Source: Azolla caroliniana (taxonomy: Eukaryota > Polypodiophyta). From it: a stretch of DNA of 64,000 nt. Made by a program: the position numbers and the translations under genes. Below are positions 45,600 to 55,116 of this stretch, piece after piece. The stretch lies in contig JBHGNT010000020.1 of assembly GCA_043228905.1 (NCBI GenBank), positions 8,618,001 through 8,682,000 on the forward strand. The letters run 5' to 3'. The notes beneath the pieces were generated by a model. It worked only from the letters and a program-made list of their open reading frames with translations, had not been told where the DNA came from and searched no databases. The number at the start of each line of letters is the position of its first letter. Position 1 is the first letter of the stretch.

Positions 45600-46099
45600 T
45601 GTTGGCCTAAGAGTATGATTTGGAGGAGAAGTGTGGACAGGGAAGAGTTGGATTGGATTAATAATGTAAATATTAGTTAGTAATTTAATAGGAATGGACG
45701 GATCTGGATAGTTGTACCGATCCGTATCCGCACCGATTAGTAGCCGGTAACTGGTAGCTGGTAAGGCATCATTTTGTAATCTGTACCGGATGCCTATAAA
45801 ATGATCCGGACCGATGTATAAATCTTATGGAAGTAATACAAGTTAAGCGTGCTTTTGTTGTTAATCTTATTGTCTCCTTTGTGTACTTGTCATATGTGAT
45901 GTAACTATTAATCATACACGTGTAATTAAGAATTGGATACGTATTAAGTGGTTCGGAAGGCAATCCGGTAGTAGTCGGAGTGTTACGTATAATTTGTCGG
46001 ATCATTACCAGATAATCATCCATATCCCAACCACCCCTTTGGAGACGTGTTCCAAAGAGGACACCATGTGTTTGTGGCTAGTCCGGCCCAAGATAAACA
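45600..46099 (+). repeat. gypsy-1-family LTR
   Basis: TGTTGGCC to AGATAAACA; preceded by the family tail CGTGCCATG. TATA-like CCTATAAAATG near 45790. The end block (CTTTGGAGACGTGTTCC, GTCCGGCCCAAG) parallels that of 6385-6828. It is inserted into minus-strand copia-6. Confidence 0.65.
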
Positions 46100-46600
46100 G
46101 ATCTCATGTCTTGTAACCATGTGTCAACATCTGACGCGGCTATGGCATCCTCGTAGGAGGTTGGTTCTCCTACGTTCTTGTAGTTCACGTTGTCTAGTCC
46201 TAGTGAATAGAACTCTATCAGCCTTCTGACTCATGTGGATCTCCTAGTGGATCAGTATTGCTTGAACCACCTCCAAGAGTCATTCGGGATTACTCGCCCA
46301 TGTAATAGGATTTCAGCGATGTCGAATCATCTTCCCCTATTTCGGGATTGATTGATAGGTTAGCCTTTTCCTTGCTCATTTTGACTTTGTCAGTGTTGGC
46401 TCTTCTCAATCTCGTAGTCGAATCAATTTCAACTAGTGGACCTCTTGCCGATTTGGAGTTGGCAAGTGTGGTGTCGGCATGGTCGATTTCAACTGTTTGA
46501 CGAATATCTGATTCGGCCCGGTGGGTCGATCTTTCTACGATGTCTCTATCGACTTCGAAAGAGACCTTTTTGCCGACTATTTTCTATTGGTTCTGCTCAG
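46100..46600 (-). pseudogene. copia-6: RT start and IN-RT hinge (left part)
   Basis: Minus-strand coding. Near 46100-46194 it encodes a VGEPTSYEDAIAASD motif typical of the start of copia RT. Further right, an open hinge of about 100 codons ends at 46600. In the IN-RT order the next sequence is the integrase C-terminus, which is found at 54288-54676, beyond the DNA transposon. Stops and one frame change show age. Confidence 0.7.
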
Positions 46601-46637
46601 AACACCGGGTCATTTGAAACAGGTAATATGTCGTATT
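46601..46637 (+). repeat. left terminal inverted repeat
   Basis: Starts AACACCGGGTC; the core ATTTGAAACAGGTAATATGT is identical in the right copy. Mismatches at TIR positions 7, 11 and 34. Confidence 0.88.
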
Positions 46638-47362
46638 CTCTTTTGGCATAGTTGGCCAGATGTAGAAAAGTACCCTATTTTAGCCTGATATCGAAAATAT
46701 ACGATGCATGCGTACCCCTTTTGCGACTTGATGGTTAAATATAGAACAAAAAAAACCTAGCAATTACTAAATTGTATATGTGTCCACATTCGTGTCAATT
46801 TGCATATCATGGAGCACAATTGAAGACTTGGTTCAATATAAAGTTCTAAAATTGGTATCCATAGTCAAATTGTAGAGTAAAACTACATAAACCGTAATTA
46901 TAAATATGTGGTTTTGGGTTTAGGAATAAAGTAGTACCCCACTTGTTGGACGGGTATATCGATAGTTTCATTGTATAATGTCATATAGTTCATGACAATG
47001 TAATTGGTAAGAGTAACAACTACGTACAACATTCATTTATACTATGTGGAACCAGTAGACTTGAACCGTAGGTAACTAAAAACCTCTTATTATCAAAACA
47101 TTCGCCTTTTCATATACAGTCATGCTAACGGAAATGAGAAATTACAATATCATGTTAATATCTCAAACTGAAGAAGAGCATAGTGACCAATTATATGTAA
47201 ATACAAACTACGGTTCCAATAATGATTAAAAAGGGAAATTATGAACAGGTGAATTTAATTAAACGATAAACAATTACAGATGTTCTCATATACAAATATA
47301 ATATGAAGTGATGGTGAACATTATGCCTCAAAATCCTCAATTTTTACATTACACCATCTACA
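46638..47362. other. transposon left subterminal region
   Basis: About 725 AT-rich bases with no ORF. A GATGCATGCGTA motif at about 46703-46714 has a near copy in inverted orientation at the right end (around 54186-54197). It also includes the 3' untranslated part of the methyltransferase gene. Confidence 0.5.
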
Positions 47363-50300
47363 TCAATCTATAAGCAAATCAGGCAGAGCAGGCTCCTCTG
47401 GCGCCGATTGTTCTAGACTGTTTTCATTCGTGTCATCTCCAAGCTCTCCCGAATCTGATGTATGGTCAAACTGTGCTACATCTTCCAGGTCCACCAGCTC
47501 CCCTGCTTCTTCATCAATTGGTTCCATTGGTTCTCGTGAAGTCATCTGGAACATCTCTGTCTCGTTGATGTGTTTTGCTCCGACTTCTTGATCCTGATCT
47601 GGACAGTCCCAGATTCCTGTGATCCTCATTTTGATGAAGTTAACTTGAGCAGGGTCCTTCTCCAATGCAACACAGTTTCTAAACATCTTCAATGCACAAA
47701 GCTGTCGTTGTACCTAATGGTCGCATGAACACAAACAAGTATATATAAGAAGTAACGTCTTAAACTTGATCGACAGGATTGAAATTAAATATATATATTA
47801 TACCTGTGCCAGAGAACAAGTCTAGGACCCAATCATCTGGATTCGAGAAGAGCTCTATGAGGCGGTTGATCAATCTTTGAGGTTTTTGATAAGGGTTCAC
47901 CATACTTTTATCCCCTGACACATGTCTTAATTTTTTGGTTACAGTTGGGCACATGATGTAGTTAACCACGTTACGCTCATTGACATGTGCTCTAGCCTTC
48001 TTCTTTGTAATTGAATCATAGTAGCCCACACAAAAATGTTCGACCGCACTAACCATTCGATCACCAGGGCTACGTGTAATATTTGTTTTGATCCTATAGA
48101 GAAAGAAAATCAAGTATTAGAGGTGTAAATGTGTACATATAATAAGAAGTACTGTAATGAGTAAAAGCGAACTATAACGCACCAATGCATGTGTTCAGTG
48201 GCATGACAACGGGACTTCAAAGCTGTTGTGACTGACAGTGATTGCCCCATGCTATGAAATATGACTATCCTCCACAAGGGGGCCAATGTCAGTTCTGCGA
48301 AATCCTTTACCATTTTCTCGATCTGAGGGTACTTGAAAGGCACATCATCATATGTTGATCCCGCAATACGGAAACCATATGGTATGTCAGCTATCAGCAA
48401 AGTGTAGTGCCTTCTCGGTAACAGTTCGAGCATCTGGGATACTTCGCCATTGAAAACACTATAATGAAGCTGTTTGAAAGGATCGGACCTATGCAAAAAA
48501 CTCTTTACAGTCTCCGAATCCTCGGGCAGTTCCATTTCCTTCCCTTTGGTCATTCTCTTCTCATATTTCGCATGTTCTAAGTGCGTGATGAAGGCCGCTG
48601 GAATACCGTCATTATTGTCGTTGTTCTTTTTCGATTTTGATGGTTTCTGCAAGTGTCATTGTTGTTAGCAGGGAACATTAGTTTCTAACATATCAACATT
48701 CAAAAGACACATACCCATTCTCTAAATACAATAAAATATTCCTCCAATGCCTTGTAGGAAGAAGTTATCAGGCAGGCTTGTTCAACTTCTTCCCCTGTCG
48801 GTAAACTCAGTTTTTGCATCATCAACTCCTGAATCTTCATGTATACCTTGTGACTGCACAATCAATATGAAATTAGAAATAAGATATTCAAAATAATTGA
48901 AGACTTTCATGAAAAGGTATACTATAAACACTTACTTTTGCAAGTCTGTTACCATCTCGTCCAAACTAAATTCCTTGGCGACCACTCGAGATAGCACGGA
49001 TATTAACAATCTATCATCTTTGATACCTTGTAATGATCTCCAAGGTAAAAGTTTCATGTCCTCTGCTAACTCCTTGATTACCAAGTCGCTTTTTCCCTTG
49101 GTCTTTGATTTCATCTCAACTTGTGGATCAATTCTTCCCTTTTTTGATCTTTGCCCCTTGACTTCTTTCCGCTCCCACATAGAGAATATTTTGTCTTGGA
49201 GATCCCACACCTCTCCGGTCCGAAAAGCTAGTTGAAACCAAGAATCATATTTTCGGAGACCTTCGGATTTGGTACTCTCATCCACTGCAATCCCTACTTC
49301 CAATAAACACTAGCGTCGCAATCCAGGCCACAATCTTGGACCAAAACGATTCAAGGCATCCAGGTATTCATGATGAAAAAATCTTATCCTCTCTATACAT
49401 GACATCTTTTGTCTATAATCGTTGTCATTGTTATGGTCCCATGCGAGCAGCTTCGCCTCCTCGTGAGTTAGTCCTGCATATACCTTACATTCGGCGTACT
49501 TGAAGAACGACGTGAGAGGATATTCTTTGACAAGCTGTCGTCGAGCTTCGGCCGAATGTGATCCTCCGATTACATAGTATGTGTAATCGTTTGCAGAGCT
49601 ATACTTGAAATCTGCTACTGTTGGGCATTGTTCTTGATCAACCATTACCAAAAATGGCACAACAATAGCGTGAGGATTGATTTTCATTTTGCTTTTCAGG
49701 TTTTGCACATGGACGGAGTGCGGCTCCCTAATTTCCAGGGGACGTCTGCCAGTCACGGGGTCAATGGGGGGCCTTTGGATAGAAGTAATGGGCAAATGAA
49801 ATAGTTGGCCCCTGCGCACAAGTTTAGTCTTCACAATATTTTCTCTTATTTTATTTTGTTCTGACGTCAGGACACCAGAAGATAGTTGTCCGCCTGGAGC
49901 CACGACGTCGACTTGTTGGTCGTCTTCTTCTTCCACGAACTCTAATATTTCTTCTTCTTCTTCTTCGGGTCGTGGTCGTTTAGTATATTTCTTTTGAACA
50001 GGATTTGTCTTCCTAGACTTTTTCGGTGGAGTTTTTGCTTCACCGGTCATCATCTCTCCTGTCACGTACGGCCGAAGAGCTACCAACAAGTTATTTTTCG
50101 TTTGCAGGCCTTTACGCAAAGCCTTGGGATTGCAAGATTCGGGTACTAGGTTTCCCTCATCAAGTCGCAATCGCCTGTTGCCAACTGAGCTCGAGACGTC
50201 GATTAAAATACTTGTAGAGTCAATGTCTTCGTACTCTAGCTTGGTTACATGCCCGTAATTAAATGTTTTTCCAAGCTAAAGTTTCCCTTCCCCGTCTGAT

Positions 50301-50573
50301 TTTGCTGTTATCAATAACAGCACCCCATCCTCCTCGACATAGGAGAGACACCATTCAAGTTCGGGGTAATCCTTATATTTCACCTCAACCGTTTTCTCCT
50401 CTTGCGTACTACCTTTGTTGATTTTGGTAGTAGCCACAGATGACTTGGATCCTCCTTCCCCCGTTGAGTCAAATAAAATCTTTTTACTCGTGTCCTTGAT
50501 GAAGGAGCCAGAATCTCGTTTTGTCGGAGATCGAATCTTCAATCTAAATGAAGGAACTTTTTGTCTGGGTTCA

Positions 50574-50979
50574 CTGAAATTAAAAACGTTGGTGAAAACA
50601 TAGAAACAACGTACAATTTTATCTAAATCACGCAAATTATCATCTAAATTACGTCAATTTTATGGTCCCATGCGATAGTTTTTTATCGCAAAAACAACAT
50701 TCTTTTCAACGCAAATCCGATGCACTGCATCAGATTTTGGAAAGGCAACCAAAATCCGATGCAGTGCCAAAATCCAATGCAGTGCATCGGATTTGCGTTG
50801 AAAGTCGTGCCTTTCAACAAAAATCCGATGCAGTGCATCGGATTTTGGTTGAAGGTCCTGCCTTTCAGAATTGCTTTCCAAGTTCGTTGTACAAAATAAA
50901 ATAAAATTTCTATGTGTTGAGGAAAGGAATCTTTAAGGAATCTTTAGGAATCTTAAAAAATGAAAAGAATATTACTAAC
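50574..50979 (-). other. intron 1 of the methyltransferase gene
   Basis: 406 bp, donor GTTAGT and acceptor AATTTCAG on the minus strand. It splits a 26-base first exon from the main coding exon and contains the palindrome array. A tiny first exon followed by a regulatory-looking intron is unusual for a transposon gene. Confidence 0.65.
50707..50850. repeat. palindrome array (candidate ParB or transposase operator)
   Basis: Units built on arm ATCCGATGCA, one central base, and the complementary arm TGCATCGGAT. Unit 1 at 50715-50735 (one arm mismatch), half unit at 50754-50767, unit 3 at 50772-50792 (one mismatch), unit 4 at 50823-50843 (perfect). Units are flanked by CAAC...AAA and TTT...GTTG, extending unit 4 to about 35 bp. 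Spacers share GTCSTGCCTTTCA. The array lies between the two divergent coding regions. It is not CRISPR-like, as the repeats are palindromic and irregularly spaced. Confidence 0.85.
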
Positions 50980-51005
50980 CTGACGATTTTCTTTCCCTTG
51001 TTCAT

Positions 51006-51302
51006 GATTCGTGCCGGAGGTAGTGCTGTCGACGATGTGCTTCTGAGTGCTCGAAAATTGGCCTGTGCTCTGAGCTCGATGGATTCTTTGACGTGATAAT
51101 GAAAATGAAATTTCTAACCTCCTTATATAGAAGACTTTAGCATTCCTTTTAAAATAAAAAATAATTTTTAATTATTTGTTTTTTAGAAAAATGTCGGAAA
51201 ATAATATAGTTAATCTAAGTGTTCGGGTAGTTATATAGTTAGGCTTTAGCATTCCTTAATTTTCTCAAAAGAAGGTTTTAGAATACAGTTAGACTCCCTC
51301 AA
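51006..51302. promoter_or_regulatory. divergent promoter region
   Basis: The 297 bases between the two start codons. Minus-strand TATA (CTATATAAGG, 51121-51130) lies about 115 bases before the methyltransferase ATG. A TATATAG lies near 51230 for the + gene. CTTTAGCATTCCTT occurs twice, at about 51135 and 51244. Confidence 0.5.
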
Positions 51303-53219
51303 ATGTCTTCTTCTACAAGTAGAACATCTCTTTTTTCTATTGCCCCCTTTTCATTGTCAAACAACTCGTATTTCTCAATAGAAGAGTACGACCACAAAAA
51401 ACATTCGCGGCTTAAACAGAAAAGTGTGGCTCCTAGTACTTCGAATTCTCTGTTTTCAATTGATCCTGTTGATGGCCCTCTTCATGCAAGCTTACAAGCG
51501 GACGATTCTTCGTCGATAGATAACAATAGCATTACTAAACCTCTAGCATTTAAAAGAGTTCCTCGACAAGTTAGTGAAAAGAGATTTAATTTCTTATGTT
51601 CTGATCGTCAACTTCTATGCGACTTGAACAAATCGTGTTGTGCGAATCTCTGTCTATCAACTTATGGAAAGTCAAGGTTACGTGAAACACGACAAAAATA
51701 CTTGTCGCTTAATGGGGAAGAGCAAGATACATTTCTTCTTTCGCATATGCAACTTAAATTGGATCACAAAGCAGGGCCTAATTCAACGCAAGTTGAATAT
51801 TTCCTTGGACTAAATACCAAGTGTTGTCGAGCAGCTTTTAAAATCACTCATAGCATTGGAAATATGCGGCTGCAACGAGTTCAAGAGCGACTTCTGAAGG
51901 GCTCCTGGGTACAGTTCGATCAAAATGGTTCTGGATGTAAGGGTCAAATTGGGCAACAGGCAATTAGGTGGATGGAGGTATATTTTTCAAAACAGTGCGA
52001 AGTTATGCCAACGACAGGAAGACTTCATTTTTCAGATAACTTTACTCGAAGGGAAGTTTACCAATCGTACAAGGACGACATGTCTTACATACAGTACAGG
52101 CATTTTAATCGACTATGGAGGTTACAATTTAATAATGTGGTTATCCCACGAAAGGTGCGAATGGGAGTCTGCTCAATATGTGCGAGTTTAAAAAGTATGG
52201 CCAAGGGTGGAAAATCAGATGTAGAGATCAAGAATTACAAGAACCTGTTAAAAGAACATCGTGAAAGTCAGGCATTGGAACGTACTAAGGCTATGCATCA
52301 CCGACAAAAAGCATTTCAATCTCCCGAAAAGTATATGTGCATGATTATTGACGGCATGGATCAAAAGAAAACTTGTTTGCCGCATTTTCAAAGACTCCCC
52401 AAGGATATTGGAGATGAGTGTCTCGTGCAAATGCATCTAGTGGGTTGTTTGACATATTGTCAAACTATAAGACCGCAAGTGTTCTTAACTTATCCCAATA
52501 TCCACAACGACCCTAATCTTACTGTCACTGTCATGCACAGGGTATTGCAATCATGGTCAGGTATACTCCCGCCAGTTCTATATGTGCAACTAGACAACAC
52601 AGCAAGAGAGAATAAGAACTCAACTGTCTTCGGCTATCTAAGCATGCTAGTAGAGGGGGGCATATTTAAAAAGATAAAGGTTAACTTCTTGTTGGTTGGT
52701 CATACCCATGATCACATAGATCAAATGTTCAGTAGGTTCTCAAAGAAACTTGCTCGCTGTAATGCTTTCACACTTCCCACGCTATCCAAATTGATTAGTG
52801 AAGCATATACACCAAAGCCTGAAGTACAACACTTGGAAGAAGTATACGACTTAAAACGTTTCTGCATGGATAGTGACGGGACTAAAGGTAGGGTGCTTGC
52901 ACCTCTTAATAATATAAGTTTCAACCATGTCTTCCTCATAAAACAAAGATCGGCCCACCTCAAGATGACGGTGTTGTTTGCGAAACAATACTCATCTAGT
53001 GCACAATGGGAGCCCCAAGAAGGTTGTAGGCTCCTTCTTCATATCCCAAATGAACCTCTACATGGTGCACAACAAATGTCATATGATGATCGTAAAAATG
53101 TAGCACCAAATAGTACTATTGATGAACAAAGGGCATATTGGTTGAGATGTCTAACAGAGAAACAAAATAATATTGATCGGACTAAGAAGTATGCCGGTGA
53201 TGAGGATGTTGAATGGTGA
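51303..53219 (+). CDS. transposase-like protein, HTHxDIDQ (DUF7869-like) type
   Basis: 638 codons from the first ATG. Residues 1-95 are Ser-rich and probably disordered. Residues 95-170 are Cys-rich (CSDRQLLCDLNKSCC, CLSTYG), likely zinc-binding. A second Cys pair lies in GVCSICASL. The core has three acidic blocks: IIDGMDQ (Asp 350), VQLDNTARENKN (Asp 431) and GHTHDHIDQMFS (Asp 473), spaced as in an RNase H-fold DDE/D enzyme. Proteins with the LDN-ENKN and GHTHxDID blocks are usually annotated DUF7869. Transposase function is inferred from the TIRs and TSD that enclose it. No introns are needed. TGA at 53217 interrupts a frame that continues to 53960, so the protein may be truncated or the stop recent (one change from CGA). 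Confidence 0.72.
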   Translation: MSSSTSRTSLFSIAPFSLSNNSYFSIEEYDHKKHSRLKQKSVAPSTSNSLFSIDPVDGPLHASLQADDSSSIDNNSITKPLAFKRVPRQVSEKRFNFLCSDRQLLCDLNKSCCANLCLSTYGKSRLRETRQKYLSLNGEEQDTFLLSHMQLKLDHKAGPNSTQVEYFLGLNTKCCRAAFKITHSIGNMRLQRVQERLLKGSWVQFDQNGSGCKGQIGQQAIRWMEVYFSKQCEVMPTTGRLHFSDNFTRREVYQSYKDDMSYIQYRHFNRLWRLQFNNVVIPRKVRMGVCSICASLKSMAKGGKSDVEIKNYKNLLKEHRESQALERTKAMHHRQKAFQSPEKYMCMIIDGMDQKKTCLPHFQRLPKDIGDECLVQMHLVGCLTYCQTIRPQVFLTYPNIHNDPNLTVTVMHRVLQSWSGILPPVLYVQLDNTARENKNSTVFGYLSMLVEGGIFKKIKVNFLLVGHTHDHIDQMFSRFSKKLARCNAFTLPTLSKLISEAYTPKPEVQHLEEVYDLKRFCMDSDGTKGRVLAPLNNISFNHVFLIKQRSAHLKMTVLFAKQYSSSAQWEPQEGCRLLLHIPNEPLHGAQQMSYDDRKNVAPNSTIDEQRAYWLRCLTEKQNNIDRTKKYAGDEDVEW

Positions 53220-53960
53220 GAGATTTTCTTCACCCATCAACGCACCATTTTAGATCATTACATCGCCGGTTTATGGCCAATCCGTATCCCATTCACATGG
53301 AACATTGGGATGACATCAACGATATCGCAGACTCATCACCAACAATCGAATAATATGGAGCTTCATGATTTAGTTCGGCCACTGCAAAGAGATATTTATG
53401 TGGGACCAAGAAAGTCACGTACTGTTGAGGCAAGATGGCAAGGTAATTTGCAAGAACTACAAGTGGGAATGTTGGTTGCAACATTAGCAGGGGACGATAC
53501 CTTGGGCCATCCATTTTGGATTGCAAAAATTATTGAATTAGTAAGGGATGAAGAAAGTATTCAGACAAAGTCAATAGTAGTCCACTGGTATCAAACAACT
53601 TCACCTGATGCATTTACAGGAAAGTATTCTTTAGAGATGGTTAAGGATGTCGGATGTTCAAGCAGAAAGAGAAGAAGAAAGAATATATCGAGCACGGCTA
53701 CTCTCGCACTAGACCGTGTTGACATACTAGTATATGACTTCTCATTGACAAAATCAGGTCATCTAAGACAAGCAACTATCAAGATAATAAAGGAGAAAAT
53801 CCCAAAAATGGTGTCAAACGAAATACAGAGAATAACCAGAAGCAATTCTCATAACCACAAAGATGTTGGGTTGGAATTGGATGAGGATAATGCTTTGATT
53901 GCCACTGATGATGAGGATGAGACGTCAGAATGCTCTTCTAGTCCATCAGACATGTCTTAA
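53220..53960 (+). pseudogene. C-terminal part of the transposase-like protein behind the stop
   Basis: In the same frame as 51303-53219 and open to TAA 53958, with a possible restart ATG at 53310. It has a compact domain (GMLVATLAGDD to PFWIAKIIEL, IVVHWYQ, GKYSLEM, then DILVYDFSLTKSGHLR) that looks like a BAH/Tudor/SH3-type chromatin-reader fold. A basic patch (SRKRRRK) and an acidic Ser-rich tail follow. Such a domain could direct integration or bind histones. I treat it as the C-terminus of one protein of about 885 residues. Confidence 0.6.
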
Positions 53961-54250
53961 CATATTGGTTTGGTTCAAGCTGGGGATTGTTTTACTACAT
54001 GATCGGAAACTTTGTAAATTTGTTTTGGATGTAAACTCACGAATATGTATAATTGTAACTAGTAGACATGTTGTACATTATTTTGTAATTTTGGTGATGT
54101 ATTTTTGGAGGCATTTTACTTATGCCTCAAAGTGGTAGTCATGTTGAAATTCAATATATTTTGCCACCTTTTCTGAAAAGCTTTACGCATGCGTCGTGTC
54201 TTTTTGAAAACTGCGTGCTTTTGTGCCCTTTTTCGACGTAGTGTTCTCAT
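53961..54250. other. transposon right subterminal region
   Basis: No gene. Contains the inverted near copy of the left subterminal motif (TACGCATGCGTCG at about 54185-54197). Minus-strand copia reading runs into it from the right only by read-through. Confidence 0.5.
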
Positions 54251-54287
54251 AATGCGACATATTACCTGTTTCAAATAACCTGGTGTT
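54251..54287 (-). repeat. right terminal inverted repeat
   Basis: Inverted partner of 46601-46637, followed by TCAG (54288-54291). Confidence 0.88.
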
Positions 54288-54676
54288 TCAGAGAGAATCA
54301 AGTCTTCATTGAAGACTATGTCACCACTCCGAATCATTTTCCGGTTCTTTGGGTCCCATAGACGGTAGCCGAATTTCCCATCGGTTCCATAACCAAGAAA
54401 TATGCATTTTGTCGCATGGGGTACCAACTTGGTCCTTTTCTCCCTAGGGATGAACGCATAGGCTTCGCATCCGAATATATGGAGCCTATCGTAGGTCAAT
54501 TGTTTGCCTGACCATAGTGCATGTGGCACTTCGAGCCTTATTGCTTTCGACGGTGATAGATTTATCAGGTAAACTGCCGTTTGCAACACTTCGGCCCAGA
54601 ACTCCAGCTTTAGTCCAGCTTGTTGGAGCATTGTCGTCACCCTCTCTTGGATTGTTCAGTTGATACGTTCAGCTTG
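54288..54676 (-). pseudogene. copia-6: integrase C-terminus (right part)
   Basis: Minus-strand copia integrase from just after the catalytic Glu block (AERIN, then an in-frame TGA) through KLEFWAEVLQTAVYLIN, the FLGYGTDGKFGYRLWDPKNRK block and FNEDLIL, up to the transposon end. Cut off on the right at about 54676 by a tandem repeat. Confidence 0.8.
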
Positions 54677-54786
54677 TTGTCAAATGTTCGAAAGGATGTG
54701 TTGAAGTATGTGTGAGGACCTCTGATCTATGTTGTCAAATGTTCGAAAGGATGTGCGGAAGTATGTGTGAGGATCTGTGATCTATG
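54677..54786. repeat. 55-bp tandem duplication
   Basis: Two copies (54677-54731 and 54732-54786) starting TTGTCAAATGTTCGAAAGGA, with few differences. Confidence 0.85.
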
Positions 54787-55044
54787 CATAGCAAACGACA
54801 CAGATATGTAGCAATGTGAAAAGGAAGAAGAAAGACGATAGAAAATAGTTTATGCTTCAATGGAAGTTCTCTATTCTTATGTAACTCTCTCTCTACAAGA
54901 CTCAAGATACAAGAAGATCTCGTTACAATGTTAGATTAGAGCTTATATACTCAAGCCCTAACTATCGAACGTGTTCACACTTGTAAGGATACAAAGTGGA
55001 AGGAGTTGGCCTTTTATGCCAACAAACAGGAGCATAAACAAATA

Positions 55045-55046
<2 letters not shown>
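54787..55046 (-). repeat. probable minus-strand LTR fragment
   Basis: A minus-strand GAGTATATAAGCTC box near 54946 with a pyrimidine/GA leader on its left is LTR-like. Ends not determined. Confidence 0.35.

Positions 55047-55115
<69 letters not shown>
55047..55115. repeat. (GT)n(GA)n microsatellite
   Basis: Long GT run with one GG interruption, then GA. The following TTATATTATCGTCTTTGGAGG recurs near 55894. Confidence 0.9.

Positions 55116-55116
<1 letters not shown>

Larger units (their letters stand above)
47363..51005 (-). pseudogene. ParB-like / beta-class DNA methyltransferase gene, six exons
   Basis: Proposed exons (minus strand): 51005-50980, 50573-48936, 48853-48715, 48646-48183, 48093-47804, 47713-47363; all junctions are GT-AG and phases agree up to exon 5. 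Exon 1 encodes only nine codons. Exon 2 has a charged N-terminal region, a Glu run, a ParB/sulfiredoxin-like domain (YYVIGGSHSAEARRQL around 49560, then a HEEAKLLAWDHN block) and a helical linker. Exon 4 has motif IV as DIPYG (48374-48388). Exon 5 has NPYQKP (motif X) and DLFSGTG (motif I, AdoMet). The order IV-X-I is that of beta-class amino methyltransferases; Asp in motif IV favours N6-adenine. Two TAG stops interrupt exon 2 (50276 and 49310, each one change from CAG), and exon 6 needs a one-base correction near 47695. About 970 residues when whole. Confidence 0.75.
46601..54287. mobile_element. DNA transposon carrying a ParB-methyltransferase gene
   Basis: 7687 bp. Terminal inverted repeats of 37 bp (34 identical) begin AACACC at 46601 and, inverted, end at 54287. 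TCAG is duplicated at 46597-46600 and 54288-54291. With one TCAG left, the minus-strand copia-6 frame runs without a shift from the integrase C-terminus (right flank) into the hinge (left flank), which independently supports these ends. Two divergent genes lie inside: a transposase-like gene (+) and a ParB-DNA methyltransferase gene (-). A 4-bp duplication is found in Sola-type elements, among others, but I cannot assign a superfamily from memory. The TIR mismatches are all transitions. Confidence 0.85.

Noticed and set aside
46596-46640. The left TIR as a copia coding repeat
   Set aside because: The similarity to the right flank is in inverted orientation and stops exactly at the TSD, and copia coding resumes outside it on the same strand on both sides.
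50707-50850. CRISPR-like array
   Set aside because: Repeats are palindromic, unevenly spaced and only three to four in number, with similar spacers, and the context is a eukaryotic intron.
53216-53330. Intron removing the TGA in the transposase
   Set aside because: A GT donor and AG acceptor exist, but splicing them rebuilds a TGA and shifts the downstream frame.
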